A DNA stretch of 64,000 nt from Thalassococcus profundi (GCF_003344785.1 NZ_QPMK01000004.1:237433-301432); one strand, 5' to 3'. Numbered from the stretch's first letter, positions 1 through 9,590 are shown. Numbers and translations are program-made. The notes: generated from the sequence alone by a model not told the origin.

Positions 1-595
1 CGAGGTTGACGTAGAGCGTGCCGCGGCCGGCGCGCAGGAAGGGCAGCAGCCGCTCCGCCTTGCCGGGACTGGCGGGGGCGATCCGCAGGTCGGCGGCGCG
101 GAAGGCCGGGTCGCGGGCGATGGTTTCCAGCAGCCCCTCGGTCAGGTTGCCGTCGAGCGCCACGGGGCCGGGGTAGGGCGCTTCTGCCGATCCCAGCGCG
201 CCGCCCATGAGCGGTGCCAGAATCTTGGCGCCCGCCGCTTCGAGCGAATGAGCGTCGGCGATGGCGGCGATCAGGCCGTTGGCGCCTTCGACCGCCATGT
301 AGCGATCCGTGGGCAGGTCGTCCGAGCGGTAGAGATGCGCCACATCCAGACCCATGCGCGCGCATTCCGCCGCCAGCTCTTCGCCTTCGGCATCGCGCCC
401 CAGGGCCGAGAGCAGCGCCGGGCGCAGGCCGAAGCGCACCAGCGTCATGGCGATGTTGAGCGCGACGCCGCCGGGCAGGCGGATGATCCGGCCCGGCACG
501 TCCGCGCCCTTGGCCATGTGACTCGCGGAGCGGCCGATCACGTCCCAGAGGACCGAACCGATGCACAGGATGTCGGGAGCGTGGGTGTCTGTCAT
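1..595 (-). CDS. PfkB-family carbohydrate kinase, C-terminus cut by window edge
   Basis: The minus-strand frame opens at ATG 593-595 and runs off the left edge without a stop, so about 198 N-terminal residues are visible. It starts MTDTHAPDILCIGSVLWDVIG and continues with a glycine-rich GGVALNIAMTLVRFG segment and SALGRDAEGEEL, the first PfkB/ribokinase signature region that binds sugar and phosphate donor. PfkB enzymes phosphorylate sugars or nucleosides in the cytoplasm. The N-terminus reminds me of roseobacter kinases usually found beside pseudouridine-5'-phosphate glycosidase, so pseudouridine kinase is my best guess. The catalytic Asp lies outside the window, so the substrate remains inference. 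Confidence 0.85.
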   Translation of the reverse strand, partial: MTDTHAPDILCIGSVLWDVIGRSASHMAKGADVPGRIIRLPGGVALNIAMTLVRFGLRPALLSALGRDAEGEELAAECARMGLDVAHLYRSDDLPTDRYMAVEGANGLIAAIADAHSLEAAGAKILAPLMGGALGSAEAPYPGPVALDGNLTEGLLETIARDPAFRAADLRIAPASPGKAERLLPFLRAGRGTLYVNL

Positions 596-736
596 GGGGA
601 TGTTCTGCCCGGTGCGGTTTCGTCGCGCAAGCGCGTTGAGCGGTCAGAGGGTTGAAACTTCGACACGTTTTTCGTCGTGGCTCTTGAGCATGCGGCGGCT
701 TGCGCCAGTATGAGCGGACGTCGGTCCAGGGGAATC

Positions 737-2044
737 ATGTCCATGCGTTATCTGTTTCTTTTCTGGCTCGGTCTCGTGGCCGCCACCACTGCCGCCGCCC
801 ACGAGGTCAGCCCGGCCATCGCCGACCTGACCGTGACGGATGGCCGCGCCGAGTTCGAACTGGCGTTCAGCGCCGAAGCCGTCATCGCCGGAGTCGATCT
901 TGAAGGAGTTCAGGATACCAACGCGACAGATCAGGCCGCCGAGGTCGATGCCTTGCGCGCGCTGCCGCCCGAAGAGCTGGAGGCACGGCTGCGCGAGACG
1001 GTGCCCGACATGGTCGCTGCGATGGATCTGCGCGTCGACGGCGAGCCTGTGCCGCTGGAGGTCGAGAGCATCGCCATCCCGCCGGTTGGCAACGTGGATC
1101 TGACCCGCAGCACGGTGCTGGTGCTGTCTGGGCCTGTTCCGCAGGGCGCGGGAGTGGCCGAAATGCAGTGGCCCGCCGAGTACGGCACTCTGATCCTGCG
1201 CCAGCAGGGAGTCGAAGAGCCCTATACCGGATACCTGACGGGCGGCGAAGGATCCGGAGAGATCGCCTTGGCGGGCGGCGATGCAGAGACCGGCTGGCAG
1301 GCCTTCCTGCGCTACATCCCCGTAGGCTTCGAACATATCGTGCCGCTGGGGCTGGATCACATCCTGTTCGTTCTGGGGCTCTTTTTCCTGTCGACGCGGC
1401 TGGGCCCGCTGCTCTGGCAGGTGTCGGCCTTCACGCTCGCGCATACGGTGACGCTGGCGCTGGGGGCGTTGGGATACGTTTCCGTTCCCGCCAGCATCGT
1501 GGAGCCGATCATCGCCGCCTCCATCGTCTTCGTCGCGGTCGAGAATGTCGTCAGCAACGGCCTGAGCCGCTGGCGGCCGCTGGTGGTTTTCGTTTTCGGT
1601 CTGCTGCACGGGCTGGGATTTGCCTCGGTGCTGGGCGAGTTCGGCCTGCCGCAGGGCCAGTTCGTGCCCGCCTTGCTGGGGTTCAACGTCGGGGTGGAGA
1701 TCGGGCAGTTGTCGGTGATCGCCGCGGCCTTCGCGCTGGTCTGGGTCGCGCTGCGCGTGGATGCGGTGGACATGGCGGACCGCAGCGGTCTGGTGTTCTA
1801 CGGCGTGCTGGCGGTTGCTTTTCTCGCGCTTGCCTTCATCACGCCCGAAACCGACCTCGCGGCGGTGCTGGGCGTGGCGCCGCAGGTGTTCTTCATCCCG
1901 TTGGCGGGGCTGTCGCTGCTCTGCCTGCTGTCGGTGGTCAATGTCGACAAGCTCGACAGCTACCGGACCTTCGTGGCGGTTCCGGCGTCGGTCGTCATCG
2001 CGCTGGTCGGCGCCTGGTGGTTCGTGGAGCGGGTGTTCCTCTGA
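737..2044 (+). CDS. HupE/UreJ-family membrane protein with N-terminal extracytoplasmic domain
   Basis: About 435 residues. The N-terminus (MSMRYLFLFWLGLVAATTAAAHE) is a signal peptide, followed by about 180 acidic, probably periplasmic residues and then six or seven hydrophobic segments. The membrane half carries GLDHILFVLGLFF, FTLAHTVTLALG and FGLLHGLGFASVL, the His-containing motifs of HupE/UreJ proteins linked to nickel or other metal uptake. I place the start at 737; ATG 743 is also possible because AGGGGA at 728-733 sits about 9 nt before it. A longer frame opens at 677 but puts charged residues before the signal peptide. No hydrogenase or urease gene is near, so the substrate is unknown. 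Confidence 0.85.
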   Translation: MSMRYLFLFWLGLVAATTAAAHEVSPAIADLTVTDGRAEFELAFSAEAVIAGVDLEGVQDTNATDQAAEVDALRALPPEELEARLRETVPDMVAAMDLRVDGEPVPLEVESIAIPPVGNVDLTRSTVLVLSGPVPQGAGVAEMQWPAEYGTLILRQQGVEEPYTGYLTGGEGSGEIALAGGDAETGWQAFLRYIPVGFEHIVPLGLDHILFVLGLFFLSTRLGPLLWQVSAFTLAHTVTLALGALGYVSVPASIVEPIIAASIVFVAVENVVSNGLSRWRPLVVFVFGLLHGLGFASVLGEFGLPQGQFVPALLGFNVGVEIGQLSVIAAAFALVWVALRVDAVDMADRSGLVFYGVLAVAFLALAFITPETDLAAVLGVAPQVFFIPLAGLSLLCLLSVVNVDKLDSYRTFVAVPASVVIALVGAWWFVERVFL

Positions 2045-2056
2045 CCCCCTGACGCA

Positions 2057-2086
2057 AAGCGGCGGACCCCGAAAGGCCCGCCGCTT
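2057..2086. terminator. Shared hairpin between convergent genes
   Basis: A perfect 9-bp stem (AAGCGGCGG 2057-2065 with CCGCCGCTT 2078-2086) with a 12-nt loop lies between the HupE-like stop at 2044 and the aldehyde dehydrogenase stop at 2108. Tails are weak, with two or three T on either strand, so it probably serves both convergent genes. Confidence 0.6.
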
Positions 2087-2107
2087 CAAGCTCGCATCCC
2101 GTGTGGT

Positions 2108-3481
2108 TTACATCATGTAGATGCTTTTCACGTTGACGAATTCCTTCATGCCGAAGCCGCCGTGTTCACGGCCATACCCCGAGTCCTTGACCCCGCCGAA
2201 CGGCATGTTCGGGATGGCAATGGTGAACCCGTTGACCGAGATCATGCCGGTGTCGAAGTATTTCGACGCCAGTTCGCGCGCCCGGTCGGCATCGCGGGAA
2301 AAGATGCCGCCCCCGAGGCCATAGCGGCTGTCGTTGGCGATGCGCATGGCGTCCTCGTCGTCCTTGGCCCTGATGACCGAGGCGACGGGGCCGAACAGCT
2401 CATCGTCATAGGCGGGCTGACCGGGTTTCACGTCGACCAGCACGGTCGCGGGATAATAGGCGCCGGTGCGTTCCGGAATGGCGCCGCCGCAGAGCGCCTT
2501 CGCACCCTTCTTCAGGCTTTCGTCGACCTGCTTGGCCAGTTCGTCGCGCAGATCGGTGCGCGCCATCGGTCCCAGCTTGGTGCTGTCCTCGGTCGGGTCA
2601 CCCAGCTCGATCGCGCCCATCTTCTCGGCAAAGCGTTTGACGAAGGCGTCATAGTTCTTCTCGGTGACGATGAAGCGCTTGGCGTTCACGCAGGTCTGAC
2701 CGTTGTTGTAGACGCGGCCCATGACGCAGGCGTCGACCGCCACGTCGAGATCGGCATCGTCAAGCACCATGTAGGCGTCGTTCGACCCAAGCTCGAGCAC
2801 TGATTTCTTGAGGTTCTCGGCGGCTTTCTTGGCGATGATCCGGCCAGCCGTGTCGCTGCCCGTCATGGTGACGCCGCGAACGAGGTCATTCTCGATGACT
2901 TTGTCGGACTGGTCGTGGTCCACCATCAGCACGGTGAAAAGACCCTTGGGCAGGCCGGCGCGCTCCATGACATCACGAAGGAAAAGGCCGCTGCCGGTGC
3001 AGTTCTCGGCATGTTTCAGCAACACGCCGTTGCCGGCCATCAGGTTGGCGACGGAGTAACGCACCACCTGGTAGCAAGGAAAGTTCCACGGCTGGATGCC
3101 GTAGATGACGCCGATTGGCGCATAGCTCACAACACCCGTACCGTCGGGAATGCTGCGCTCTTCGTCGGCAAGTTCCGCCGGTCCGTTGTCGGCGGTGAAT
3201 TCGCAGATCTGCGCGCAAAGCTCGACTTCCTGACGGCTGTCGCCGATCAGCTTGCCGACCTCTTGGGTCATCAGCTGGGCAAAATCTTCCTGGCTGTTCC
3301 GAAGTTCCTTCGCGACGGCCCGCAGCAAGCGGCCCCTGTCTTCGGTCGATTTGAGACGCCAGTCGAGGAAGGCGTCGTGGCAGGCCTGCACGGCGTCGCG
3401 CGCTTCGGCATCGGTCATGTAGTCGTAGGTGGCGATCTGTTCGTCCGTCGCCGGATTGATGGTGGTGATCTTGCTGCTCAT
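2108..3481 (-). CDS. NAD(P)-dependent succinate-semialdehyde-type aldehyde dehydrogenase
   Basis: 457 residues starting MSSKITTINPATDE at ATG 3479-3481, with AGAGG six nucleotides upstream. An upstream in-frame ATG at 3550 lacks such a site. The protein has the ALDH superfamily catalytic pair, Glu230 in ELGSNDAY and nucleophile Cys264 in NNGQTCVNAKRF, at the usual 34-residue spacing, and the C-terminal PFGGVKDSGYGREHG segment. Length and the N-terminal pattern fit the YneI/Sad-GabD group, which oxidises succinate semialdehyde to succinate in GABA and related catabolism. It stands alone, convergent with the HupE-like gene and divergent from rpsB, so the substrate rests on family resemblance only. 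Confidence 0.9.
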   Translation of the reverse strand: MSSKITTINPATDEQIATYDYMTDAEARDAVQACHDAFLDWRLKSTEDRGRLLRAVAKELRNSQEDFAQLMTQEVGKLIGDSRQEVELCAQICEFTADNGPAELADEERSIPDGTGVVSYAPIGVIYGIQPWNFPCYQVVRYSVANLMAGNGVLLKHAENCTGSGLFLRDVMERAGLPKGLFTVLMVDHDQSDKVIENDLVRGVTMTGSDTAGRIIAKKAAENLKKSVLELGSNDAYMVLDDADLDVAVDACVMGRVYNNGQTCVNAKRFIVTEKNYDAFVKRFAEKMGAIELGDPTEDSTKLGPMARTDLRDELAKQVDESLKKGAKALCGGAIPERTGAYYPATVLVDVKPGQPAYDDELFGPVASVIRAKDDEDAMRIANDSRYGLGGGIFSRDADRARELASKYFDTGMISVNGFTIAIPNMPFGGVKDSGYGREHGGFGMKEFVNVKSIYMM

Positions 3482-3661
3482 GGGGTACCTCTGATACGAA
3501 TTTCTGTGTCTGGAGTGGCAACACCTGAAAAGCGCAGGGCTTTCCATCACACTGTCTTGACCAGGCCGGGGCTTGATCCGTGGCGCCGCAGCCTAGGGGT
3601 TGCGCGCGGCTGCAAACCCCGCTAAAGGCGCACCACTGTAATCCGCAGGCATGGGCGGGTT

Positions 3662-3682
3662 TGCGGGGGAGACATCCCCGCA
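3662..3682 (+). promoter_or_regulatory. Hairpin in the rpsB 5' leader
   Basis: TGCGGGG (3662-3668) pairs with CCCCGCA (3676-3682) around a seven-base loop about 65 nt before the rpsB start. Ribosomal S2 operons are commonly autoregulated through leader structures, so a role in S2 feedback is possible, but I do not recognise this as a described motif. Confidence 0.3.
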
Positions 3683-3747
3683 GGTCCACCGGTTGAGGCA
3701 TCCGCCTCTCTCCCCGTGCCGAGGCGAAAACCGGAAAGGAAACGACC

Positions 3748-4518
3748 ATGGCTCTTCCAGAGTTCTCCATGCGTCAGCTGCTTGAAGCTGGCGTGCACTT
3801 CGGCCACCAGACGCAGCGCTGGAACCCCCGCATGGGCGAGTTCATCTACGGCGCGCGCAACGGCATCCACATCATGGACCTGACGCAGACCGTCCCTATG
3901 CTGGACGCCGCGCTGAACGTGATCCGCGAAACCGTCGCGAAAAACGGCCGCGTGCTGTTCGTCGGCACCAAGCGCCAGGCACAGCAGCCGATCGCCGAAG
4001 CCGCCGAGAAATGCGCGCAGTATTACATGAACCACCGCTGGCTGGGCGGCACGCTCACCAACTGGCAGACCGTGTCCAAGTCGATTGGCCGTCTCAAGGA
4101 AATCGACGAGCAGATGGAGCAGGGCGCCGAGGGCCTCACCAAGAAAGAACGCCTGAACATGGAGCGTGACCAGACGAAGCTGCAGGCCTCGCTGGGCGGC
4201 ATCCGTGAAATGGGCGGCGTGCCCGACCTGCTCTTCGTCATCGACGTGAAGAAAGAGCAGCTGGCCGTGGCCGAAGCCAACAAGCTGGGCATCCCGGTCG
4301 TGGCCGTGGTCGACACCAACTGCTCGCCCGACGGCGTCGATTACATCATCCCCGGCAACGACGACGCGGCCCGCGCCATCGCGCTTTACTGCGACCTGGC
4401 CAGCCGTGCCGCGCTTGACGGCATGACCGCGCAGATGGGCGCCGCCGGCGTCGACCTGGGCGCGCTCGAAGAGGCGCCGGTCGAGGAAGCTGCCGAAGCC
4501 CCGGCCGAGCAGGCCTGA
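3748..4518 (+). CDS. rpsB: 30S ribosomal protein S2
   Basis: 256 residues starting [20 protein letters not shown], which is diagnostic for ribosomal protein S2. The family blocks [35 protein letters not shown] and [13 protein letters not shown] are all present. S2 binds 16S rRNA on the small subunit at the head-platform junction. The acidic, Ala/Glu-rich C-terminal tail is common in alphaproteobacteria. The start at 3748 follows GAAAGGAAACGACC. It forms the conserved rpsB-tsf pair with the gene 93 nt downstream. Confidence 0.99.
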   Translation: MALPEFSMRQLLEAGVHFGHQTQRWNPRMGEFIYGARNGIHIMDLTQTVPMLDAALNVIRETVAKNGRVLFVGTKRQAQQPIAEAAEKCAQYYMNHRWLGGTLTNWQTVSKSIGRLKEIDEQMEQGAEGLTKKERLNMERDQTKLQASLGGIREMGGVPDLLFVIDVKKEQLAVAEANKLGIPVVAVVDTNCSPDGVDYIIPGNDDAARAIALYCDLASRAALDGMTAQMGAAGVDLGALEEAPVEEAAEAPAEQA

Positions 4519-4611
4519 GCCCGGCTGTCGCACCAGCGACATCTCGCGATGACATGAGCGGGTGGCCCACCGGGGCCGCCCGAAATCCAGTTTCATATGA
4601 GGAGAGCCGAT

Positions 4612-5487
4612 ATGGCGATCACAGCATCCCAGGTGAAAGAACTGCGCGAAATGACCGGCGCAGGCATGATGGACGCCAAGAAGGCGCTGACCGAAACCGA
4701 CGGCGACATGGACGCCGCGGTTGACTGGCTGCGCACCAAGGGCTTGGCCAAGGCAGCCAAGAAATCCGGCCGCACCGCTGCAGAGGGCCTCGTGGCCGTC
4801 AAGGTCGACGGCGGCACCGGCGTCGCGGTCGAGGTTAACTCGGAAACCGATTTCGTCGGCAAGAACGCCGATTTCCAGAAAATGGTCGCGGGCATCGCCG
4901 ATGCCGCCACCGGCGTCGACTCCGTCGAGGCGCTGATGGCCGCCGACATGGGCGGCAAGACCGTCCAGGACGAGATCACCTCGAAAATCGCCACCATCGG
5001 CGAGAATATGTCGGTGCGCCGCATGGCGAAGGTGAGCGGCGACACGGTCGTGTCCTACGTCCACAACGCCGCCGCTGACGGCATGGGCAAGATCGGCGTG
5101 CTGGTCGCCATGACCGGCGGCGACGAAGCCTTTGGCCGCCAGGTCGCAATGCACATCGCCGCCGCCAACCCCGCGGCCCTGTCCGAAGCCGATCTGGACC
5201 CGGCCGTGGTCGAGAAAGAGCGCCAGGTGCAGATGGACATCGCCCGCGAATCCGGCAAGCCCGAGCAGGTCATCGAGAAGATGATCGTCGGCCGCATGGC
5301 CAAGTTCATGGGCGAAGTCACGCTGCTGGGCCAGGCCTTTGTCATCAACCCCGACCTGACGGTCGAGGCCGCGGCGAAAGAGGCCGGTGCGACGATCACG
5401 GCCTATGTGCGCATGGAAGTCGGCGAAGGTATCGAGAAGGTGCAGGAAGATTTCGCCGCCGAGGTCGCGAAGGCAGCTCAGGGCTAA
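4612..5487 (+). CDS. tsf: Translation elongation factor Ts
   Basis: 291 residues starting [21 protein letters not shown] at 4612, with GAGGAGAG just upstream. The in-frame ATG at 4597 would add five residues and lies over that ribosome site, so I reject it. The N-terminal UBA-like domain (residues 1-55) and the TDFVGKN motif that contacts EF-Tu are clear. EF-Ts exchanges GDP for GTP on EF-Tu. Cotranscription with rpsB is expected, and a strong intrinsic terminator follows the stop. Confidence 0.99.
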   Translation: MAITASQVKELREMTGAGMMDAKKALTETDGDMDAAVDWLRTKGLAKAAKKSGRTAAEGLVAVKVDGGTGVAVEVNSETDFVGKNADFQKMVAGIADAATGVDSVEALMAADMGGKTVQDEITSKIATIGENMSVRRMAKVSGDTVVSYVHNAAADGMGKIGVLVAMTGGDEAFGRQVAMHIAAANPAALSEADLDPAVVEKERQVQMDIARESGKPEQVIEKMIVGRMAKFMGEVTLLGQAFVINPDLTVEAAAKEAGATITAYVRMEVGEGIEKVQEDFAAEVAKAAQG

Positions 5488-5550
5488 TCCGGGCCGGTCG
5501 GGGCAGGGGACACGGGTCCACCTGCCCTTGTCCGCATCTCGCCGAAAATG

Positions 5551-5590
5551 AAGGAGCCGCCCTGATCATCAGGACGGCTCCTTTTATTTT
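5551..5590 (+). terminator. Rho-independent terminator of rpsB-tsf
   Basis: A 9-bp outer stem AAGGAGCCG (5551-5559) with CGGCTCCTT (5575-5583) encloses an inner CCTGA/TCAGG helix. A run of nine T broken by one A (5582-5591) follows. It is 64 nt after the tsf stop. Confidence 0.93.
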
Positions 5591-5873
5591 TCCCGACGCA
5601 CCCCGAATTGGGGATGAGAGGTGCGTTCGGGAGTGCCGACCTGCCGATGAATATACACCAGTCAGGCCGACGCCCGGCTTGCGCCGGCAGACGCAAAGAG
5701 CCTTGAAATACCAAGGGTTTGCACCTGACGTCCCCAGGCTAAAGCCACCACTCACGGAACAGTGACAAGATGCCAATTAACCCAGCGTCAAGGAAGTCCG
5801 GATTTCCTTACCCGCCGGTTGAGCGCGATTTTTCACGCTGCATTCACGGGCGCGGCCTGCGCAACAGTCCCGG
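5591..5873. other. Intergenic stretch between the tsf terminator and the LuxR gene 3' end
   Basis: I see no convincing gene here. One structured element is visible: ACGCACC (5596-5602) can pair with GGTGCGT (5620-5626) around a CC...GG inner helix. It could be a small RNA fold or a terminator for the minus-strand aroQ-luxR pair, but it lacks a U tract. Confidence 0.4.
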
Positions 5874-6635
5874 TCAGGCTTCGAGCACGAACATCTGATT
5901 CTGAAACGCCGCCTTGAGCACCGCCTGCGCCGTGGTTTCGACGTTCAGCGCGTCGCGGGCCAGCCGCAGGTGCTTTTCGATCGTGGCCTGGGTCAGGCCC
6001 ATGATCTGTGCGATATCCTGTGTGGTCTTGCCGTCGCCGACCCATTGCAGCGCCTCGCGCTGGCGCCGTGTCAGCGTGCGGTTGGGCGGAGTGTATGGCA
6101 GCGACAGGATCTTCAGATGCACGATGTTGTTGATCAGCTGGATGTCGTCGCCATGCTGATCCCAGACAAGATCCACGTCGCGCTGGGTCAGCCCTGCGCG
6201 CGCAGTCAACGCGATGGCGCCCTTGGCCCGGGTCGACACCGACCGGAAGCTGATCGAATACCCGGCCTTGACGCCCTTGGAGAGATTGAACTCCATGACC
6301 CGGCGTTCCTTGGTGGTCAGAAGCCCTTTCTCGGCCATCTCGCCCAGGATACGCCAGCTGCAGGCGCCGTTGTTGTCCAGCGCCCATTTGACCATCGGCC
6401 CGTGGCTGTAATGGCCTTCCTCGATGAAGACATCGGAATAGGACGGATCGTGGTTGGTCAGGATGACGAAATCGTTCGGGTCGCCCAGGGAATGCGCGGT
6501 GCGGAAGCGTGTGAAGCCGTAGAGCAGCCTGTCGAAGCCGTAACCCGCCATGCGCTCGCAATGCATCGCCCAGAGCAGCTCGACATTGTCCACCTGGGTC
6601 AGCGAGATCAGCCAGCTGCGCAGGTCCGGCGTCAC
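5874..6635 (-). CDS. LuxR-family regulator with autoinducer-binding domain
   Basis: 253 residues starting at GTG 6633-6635 (VTPDLRSWLISLTQVDNVE). The N-terminal 170 residues look like an acyl-homoserine-lactone binding domain (MAGYGFDRLLYGF, DPSYSDVFIEEGHYSHGP, KGVKAGYSISF). The C-terminus has a LuxR helix-turn-helix, LTRRQREALQWVGDGKTTQDIA followed by MGLTQATIEKHLRLARDAL. It would bind DNA in response to a small ligand. The GTG overlaps the aroQ TGA within GTGA, so translation is probably coupled. No luxI-type synthase occurs in the window, making it a solo regulator here. The ligand is unknown. Confidence 0.88.
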   Translation of the reverse strand: MTPDLRSWLISLTQVDNVELLWAMHCERMAGYGFDRLLYGFTRFRTAHSLGDPNDFVILTNHDPSYSDVFIEEGHYSHGPMVKWALDNNGACSWRILGEMAEKGLLTTKERRVMEFNLSKGVKAGYSISFRSVSTRAKGAIALTARAGLTQRDVDLVWDQHGDDIQLINNIVHLKILSLPYTPPNRTLTRRQREALQWVGDGKTTQDIAQIMGLTQATIEKHLRLARDALNVETTAQAVLKAAFQNQMFVLEA

Positions 6636-7075
6636 TTCGCGGCCTCCAGGTGACCCAGCAGCGCGTCCATCGCCAGCACGTAACCGCGCGCGCCGAAGCC
6701 GCAGATCTGCCCGACGGCCACGGGCGCGATCCAGCTTTTGTGGCGGAAGCTTTCGCGGGCGTGGATGTTCGACAGGTGCAATTCGACCACCGGCACCTCG
6801 GCGGACGAAATCGCGTCCATCAGCGCGATCGACGTATGGGTCAGGGCGCCGGCATTGAGGATGATGCCATCCTGCTCGCCGCGCGCGGCGTGGATGCTGT
6901 CGATCAGAACGCCTTCGTGGTTGGACTGCGCAAAGTCGATGGTCGCGCCGCAGGTCTCGGCATGGGCGCGGCACATCTTCTCGATATCCGCGAGGGTGGT
7001 CGCGCCGTAAACCTCGGGCTGCCGCGTGCCCAGCAGGTTGAGGTTCGGACCGTTGAGAATGAGGATCCTGCGCAT
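6632..7075 (-). CDS. aroQ: Type II 3-dehydroquinate dehydratase
   Basis: 147 residues from ATG 7073-7075, the normal size for type II dehydroquinases. MRRILILNGPNLNLLGTRQPEVYG contains the substrate-lid Arg and catalytic Tyr, NAGALTHTSIALMDA is the active-site loop, and ELHLSNIHARESFRHKS holds the catalytic His region. The enzyme converts 3-dehydroquinate to 3-dehydroshikimate in the cytoplasmic shikimate pathway. Its stop codon overlaps the start of the downstream LuxR gene by 4 nt, an unusual partner for a housekeeping biosynthetic enzyme. Confidence 0.97.
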   Translation of the reverse strand: MRRILILNGPNLNLLGTRQPEVYGATTLADIEKMCRAHAETCGATIDFAQSNHEGVLIDSIHAARGEQDGIILNAGALTHTSIALMDAISSAEVPVVELHLSNIHARESFRHKSWIAPVAVGQICGFGARGYVLAMDALLGHLEAAK

Positions 7076-7225
7076 GTTCGATTTCCTTGAATGCCGTAAA
7101 GTCTTAAAGGAGGTGCGGGCATTCTGTCCAGCACCCGCGGGACTGAAAGAGCGCAAACCGCGGGCAAATGGCCGCAGTCTTGAAATCAAGGGGTTAGCGG
7201 CCCTTCTGAAGCGTCTTTTATTTAC

Positions 7226-7250
7226 ATAATACTGATTATACGAATTACAT
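7226..7250 (-). promoter_or_regulatory. AT-rich putative promoter/operator of aroQ-luxR
   Basis: In a GC-rich background the 7217-7250 stretch is strongly AT-rich. Read on the minus strand it contains TTAATG, 16 nt, then TATTAT. The palindrome ATAAT-N4-ATTAT (7226-7239) lies inside it and could bind a dimeric regulator, perhaps the LuxR product itself. The distance to the aroQ start is about 150 nt. Confidence 0.4.
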
Positions 7251-7306
7251 TAACGGACCGGGCAAGGTCTGAACCTGGTCACGAAGCATCCCCTATCTTT
7301 CCAATG

Positions 7307-7337
7307 AAAAAAAGCCGCGACCGGAGCCGCGGCTTTT
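7307..7337 (-). terminator. Rho-independent terminator of gcdH
   Basis: A 10-bp stem pairs AAAAGCCGCG (7310-7319) with CGCGGCTTTT (7328-7337). Read on the minus strand it ends in seven T. It lies 26 nt past the stop of the glutaryl-CoA dehydrogenase gene. Confidence 0.9.
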
Positions 7338-7362
7338 GAGCCCGATTGATACCACCGGTCGA

Positions 7363-8595
7363 TCAGAAGAACGCCTGTAGGTCCGTCTGTGCGCGGCCCA
7401 GGATCAGCGCGTGCACGTCATGGGTCCCCTCGTAGGTGTTCACCGTTTCGAGGTTGACCATGTGGCGGATCACCTGGAATTCCGCAGAGATCCCGTTGCC
7501 GCCGTGCATGTCGCGGGAAAGTCGTGCAATATCAAGTGCCTTGCCGCAGTTGTTGCGCTTGATCAGGCTGATCATCTCGGGCGCGGCCTGTGCCTCGTCC
7601 ATCAAACGGCCAACACGCAGCGAGGCCTGCAGGCCAAGCGTGATCTCGGTCTGCATGTCAGCGAGCTTTTTCTGAAACAGCTGCGTCTGCGCCAGCGGAC
7701 GGCCGAACTGCTTGCGGTCGAGGCCGTACTGGCGCGCGGCGTGCCAGCAGAATTCCGCGGCCCCCATGACGCCCCAGGAAATGCCGTAACGCGCCCGGTT
7801 CAGACATCCAAAAGGCCCTTTAAGCCCTTGAACATTGGGCAACAAAGCGTCTTCGCCCACTTCGACGCCATCCATGACGATCTCGCCGGTGACGCTCGCG
7901 CGCAGGGACAGCTTGTTGCCGACCTTCGGCGCGCTCAGCCCCTTCATACCCTTTTCCAGCACAAAGCCCCGGATCTTGCCGCCATGCGCGTCGGATTTCG
8001 CCCAGATAACAAAGACATCCGCGATGGGGCTGTTGGAAATCCACATCTTGGAGCCGCTGATGCGGTAGCCGCTGTCGGTCTTTTCGGCGCGTGTCTTCAT
8101 GCCCGCGGGATCGGACCCGGCATCGGGTTCGGTCAGACCGAAGCAGCCGATGTATTCGCCGCTCGCCAGCTTCGGCAGATATTTCTGCCGCTGCTCTTCG
8201 GAGCCATAGGCGTAGATGGGATACATCACGAGGCTCGACTGTACGGACATCATCGACCGGTAACCGGAATCCACCCGCTCGATTTCGCGCGCGACAAGGC
8301 CGTATGCCACGTAGGACGATCCCAGCCCGCCGTATTCCTCGGGCACGGTGATGCCCAGCAGGCCCATCTCGCCCATCTCGCGGAAGATCTCGGGCTCGAC
8401 CTTTTCCTCGTTATAGGCGGCGATCACCCGCGGTTGCAGCTTTTCCTGAGCATAGGACCGCGCGCTCTCGGCGATCATGCGCTCGTCTTCGCTCAGCTGG
8501 TCGGACAGGCGGAACGGGTCCTGCCAGTCGAACCGCCCCAGGTCGGGCGCGTCCTTGGCCTTGAGGCTCGGTTTTGTCGGTGACATCTCGTTCAT
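7363..8595 (-). CDS. gcdH: Glutaryl-CoA dehydrogenase
   Basis: 410 residues starting [19 protein letters not shown] at ATG 8593-8595, with AAGGAG eight nucleotides upstream. It is an acyl-CoA dehydrogenase with the glutaryl-CoA signature [14 protein letters not shown] (substrate-carboxylate Arg), the FAD-binding [14 protein letters not shown] block and the catalytic Glu in [17 protein letters not shown]. The FAD enzyme oxidatively decarboxylates glutaryl-CoA to crotonyl-CoA in lysine and tryptophan breakdown. It diverges from a LysR gene, the usual arrangement for its regulator, across an inverted-repeat operator. Confidence 0.95.
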   Translation of the reverse strand: MNEMSPTKPSLKAKDAPDLGRFDWQDPFRLSDQLSEDERMIAESARSYAQEKLQPRVIAAYNEEKVEPEIFREMGEMGLLGITVPEEYGGLGSSYVAYGLVAREIERVDSGYRSMMSVQSSLVMYPIYAYGSEEQRQKYLPKLASGEYIGCFGLTEPDAGSDPAGMKTRAEKTDSGYRISGSKMWISNSPIADVFVIWAKSDAHGGKIRGFVLEKGMKGLSAPKVGNKLSLRASVTGEIVMDGVEVGEDALLPNVQGLKGPFGCLNRARYGISWGVMGAAEFCWHAARQYGLDRKQFGRPLAQTQLFQKKLADMQTEITLGLQASLRVGRLMDEAQAAPEMISLIKRNNCGKALDIARLSRDMHGGNGISAEFQVIRHMVNLETVNTYEGTHDVHALILGRAQTDLQAFF

Positions 8596-8614
8596 GGGTG
8601 CGGCTCCTTTTCGA

Positions 8615-8637
8615 TTTGCAAGAGTATAGCTTGCAAA
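8615..8637. promoter_or_regulatory. Perfect inverted-repeat operator between gcdH and its LysR regulator
   Basis: TTTGCAAG (8615-8622), a 7-nt spacer and CTTGCAAA (8630-8637) form a perfect 8-bp inverted repeat in the 86-nt divergent gap. It contains a T-N11-A type LysR half-site arrangement and lies 20 nt before the gcdH start, where it could overlap the gcdH promoter. Confidence 0.65.
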
Positions 8638-8681
8638 AGCCGCAATCAAAAACGACAATACCGCATGGTTTCGTGAGAAAA

Positions 8682-9590
8682 ATGCAAATGTCCCTCGCCC
8701 GCCGCCTGCTGCCACCCCTTGGCGCGCTCCGTGCCATAGAGGCGCTGGACCGGCTTGGCACGGCTGCTGCCGCCGCATCCGAGCTGAACCTGAGCCAAAG
8801 CGCCGTGAGCCGCCAGTTGCAAACGCTGGAAGATCACCTGGGCGCGCCCCTCCTGATCCGCGACAGGCGCAGCCTCGGCCTGCGGCCCGAGGCGCGCGAC
8901 TACGCCGCCACGGTACGCGAGGCGCTGGCGCAGATCGCCAATGCCTCGGTCGCGCTGCGCATGGGCGCGCGCGGCGGCGAGCTGAGCCTTGCCATCCTCC
9001 CGAGCTTCGGCATGCGCTGGCTGGTGCCGCGCCTTCCCGATTTCACCCGTCGCCACCCGGAGGTGACGATCAACCTGACCACCCGGCTGAGGCCGTTCAA
9101 CTTTGCCTCGGAACCCTTTGACGCTGCGATACAATTCGGTGATGGATGGGAGAATACGCACAGGCTGGAACTGATGCGCGAAGAGGTGCTGCCGGTCTGC
9201 GCGCCGGCGCTTCTGCCGCAGGGACCGGCGCCGCTGGACCGTCTGGCCAGGCTGCCGCTTCTGCATATCCAGACGCGGCCAGAGGCCTGGCGCGACTGGT
9301 TCCGGCATCATGGCAGCGATCCCGGTCCCCTGCCCGGCACCACCTTCGACCAGTTCACCACGATCCTGCAAGGCGCGCTGCACGGGCTCGGCGTGGCGCT
9401 GATGCCGGATTACCTGGTGAACGAAGGCCTTGCCAACGGCACCCTGATCCGTGCGGCGGATGTCGCTCCGGTCAGCCTGGGCGCCTATCACCTGGTCTGG
9501 CCCGCCGACCGCACACCCAGCCCGGCGCTGGACCGGTTCCGCGACTGGCTGGCGCTGCAGGCGGACGAAGGCGAGGCATTGCCAAGATAG
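8682..9590 (+). CDS. LysR-family regulator, probable regulator of gcdH
   Basis: 302 residues starting [22 protein letters not shown]. The winged helix-turn-helix is clear: [29 protein letters not shown] (residues 22-51, quoted in part). A periplasmic-binding-protein-like effector domain follows from about residue 90 ([21 protein letters not shown]). ATG 8682 gives the standard LysR N-terminus; a GTG at 8673 and ATG 8688 are alternatives, and the in-frame ATG at 8574 would overlap gcdH. Its divergent position suggests it controls gcdH in response to a glutarate-type ligand. Confidence 0.9.
   Translation: MQMSLARRLLPPLGALRAIEALDRLGTAAAAASELNLSQSAVSRQLQTLEDHLGAPLLIRDRRSLGLRPEARDYAATVREALAQIANASVALRMGARGGELSLAILPSFGMRWLVPRLPDFTRRHPEVTINLTTRLRPFNFASEPFDAAIQFGDGWENTHRLELMREEVLPVCAPALLPQGPAPLDRLARLPLLHIQTRPEAWRDWFRHHGSDPGPLPGTTFDQFTTILQGALHGLGVALMPDYLVNEGLANGTLIRAADVAPVSLGAYHLVWPADRTPSPALDRFRDWLALQADEGEALPR

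Noticed and set aside
7193..7204. GTTAGCGGCCCT as another gap/glg-type operator
   Set aside because: Only the left half-site matches; the right half does not.
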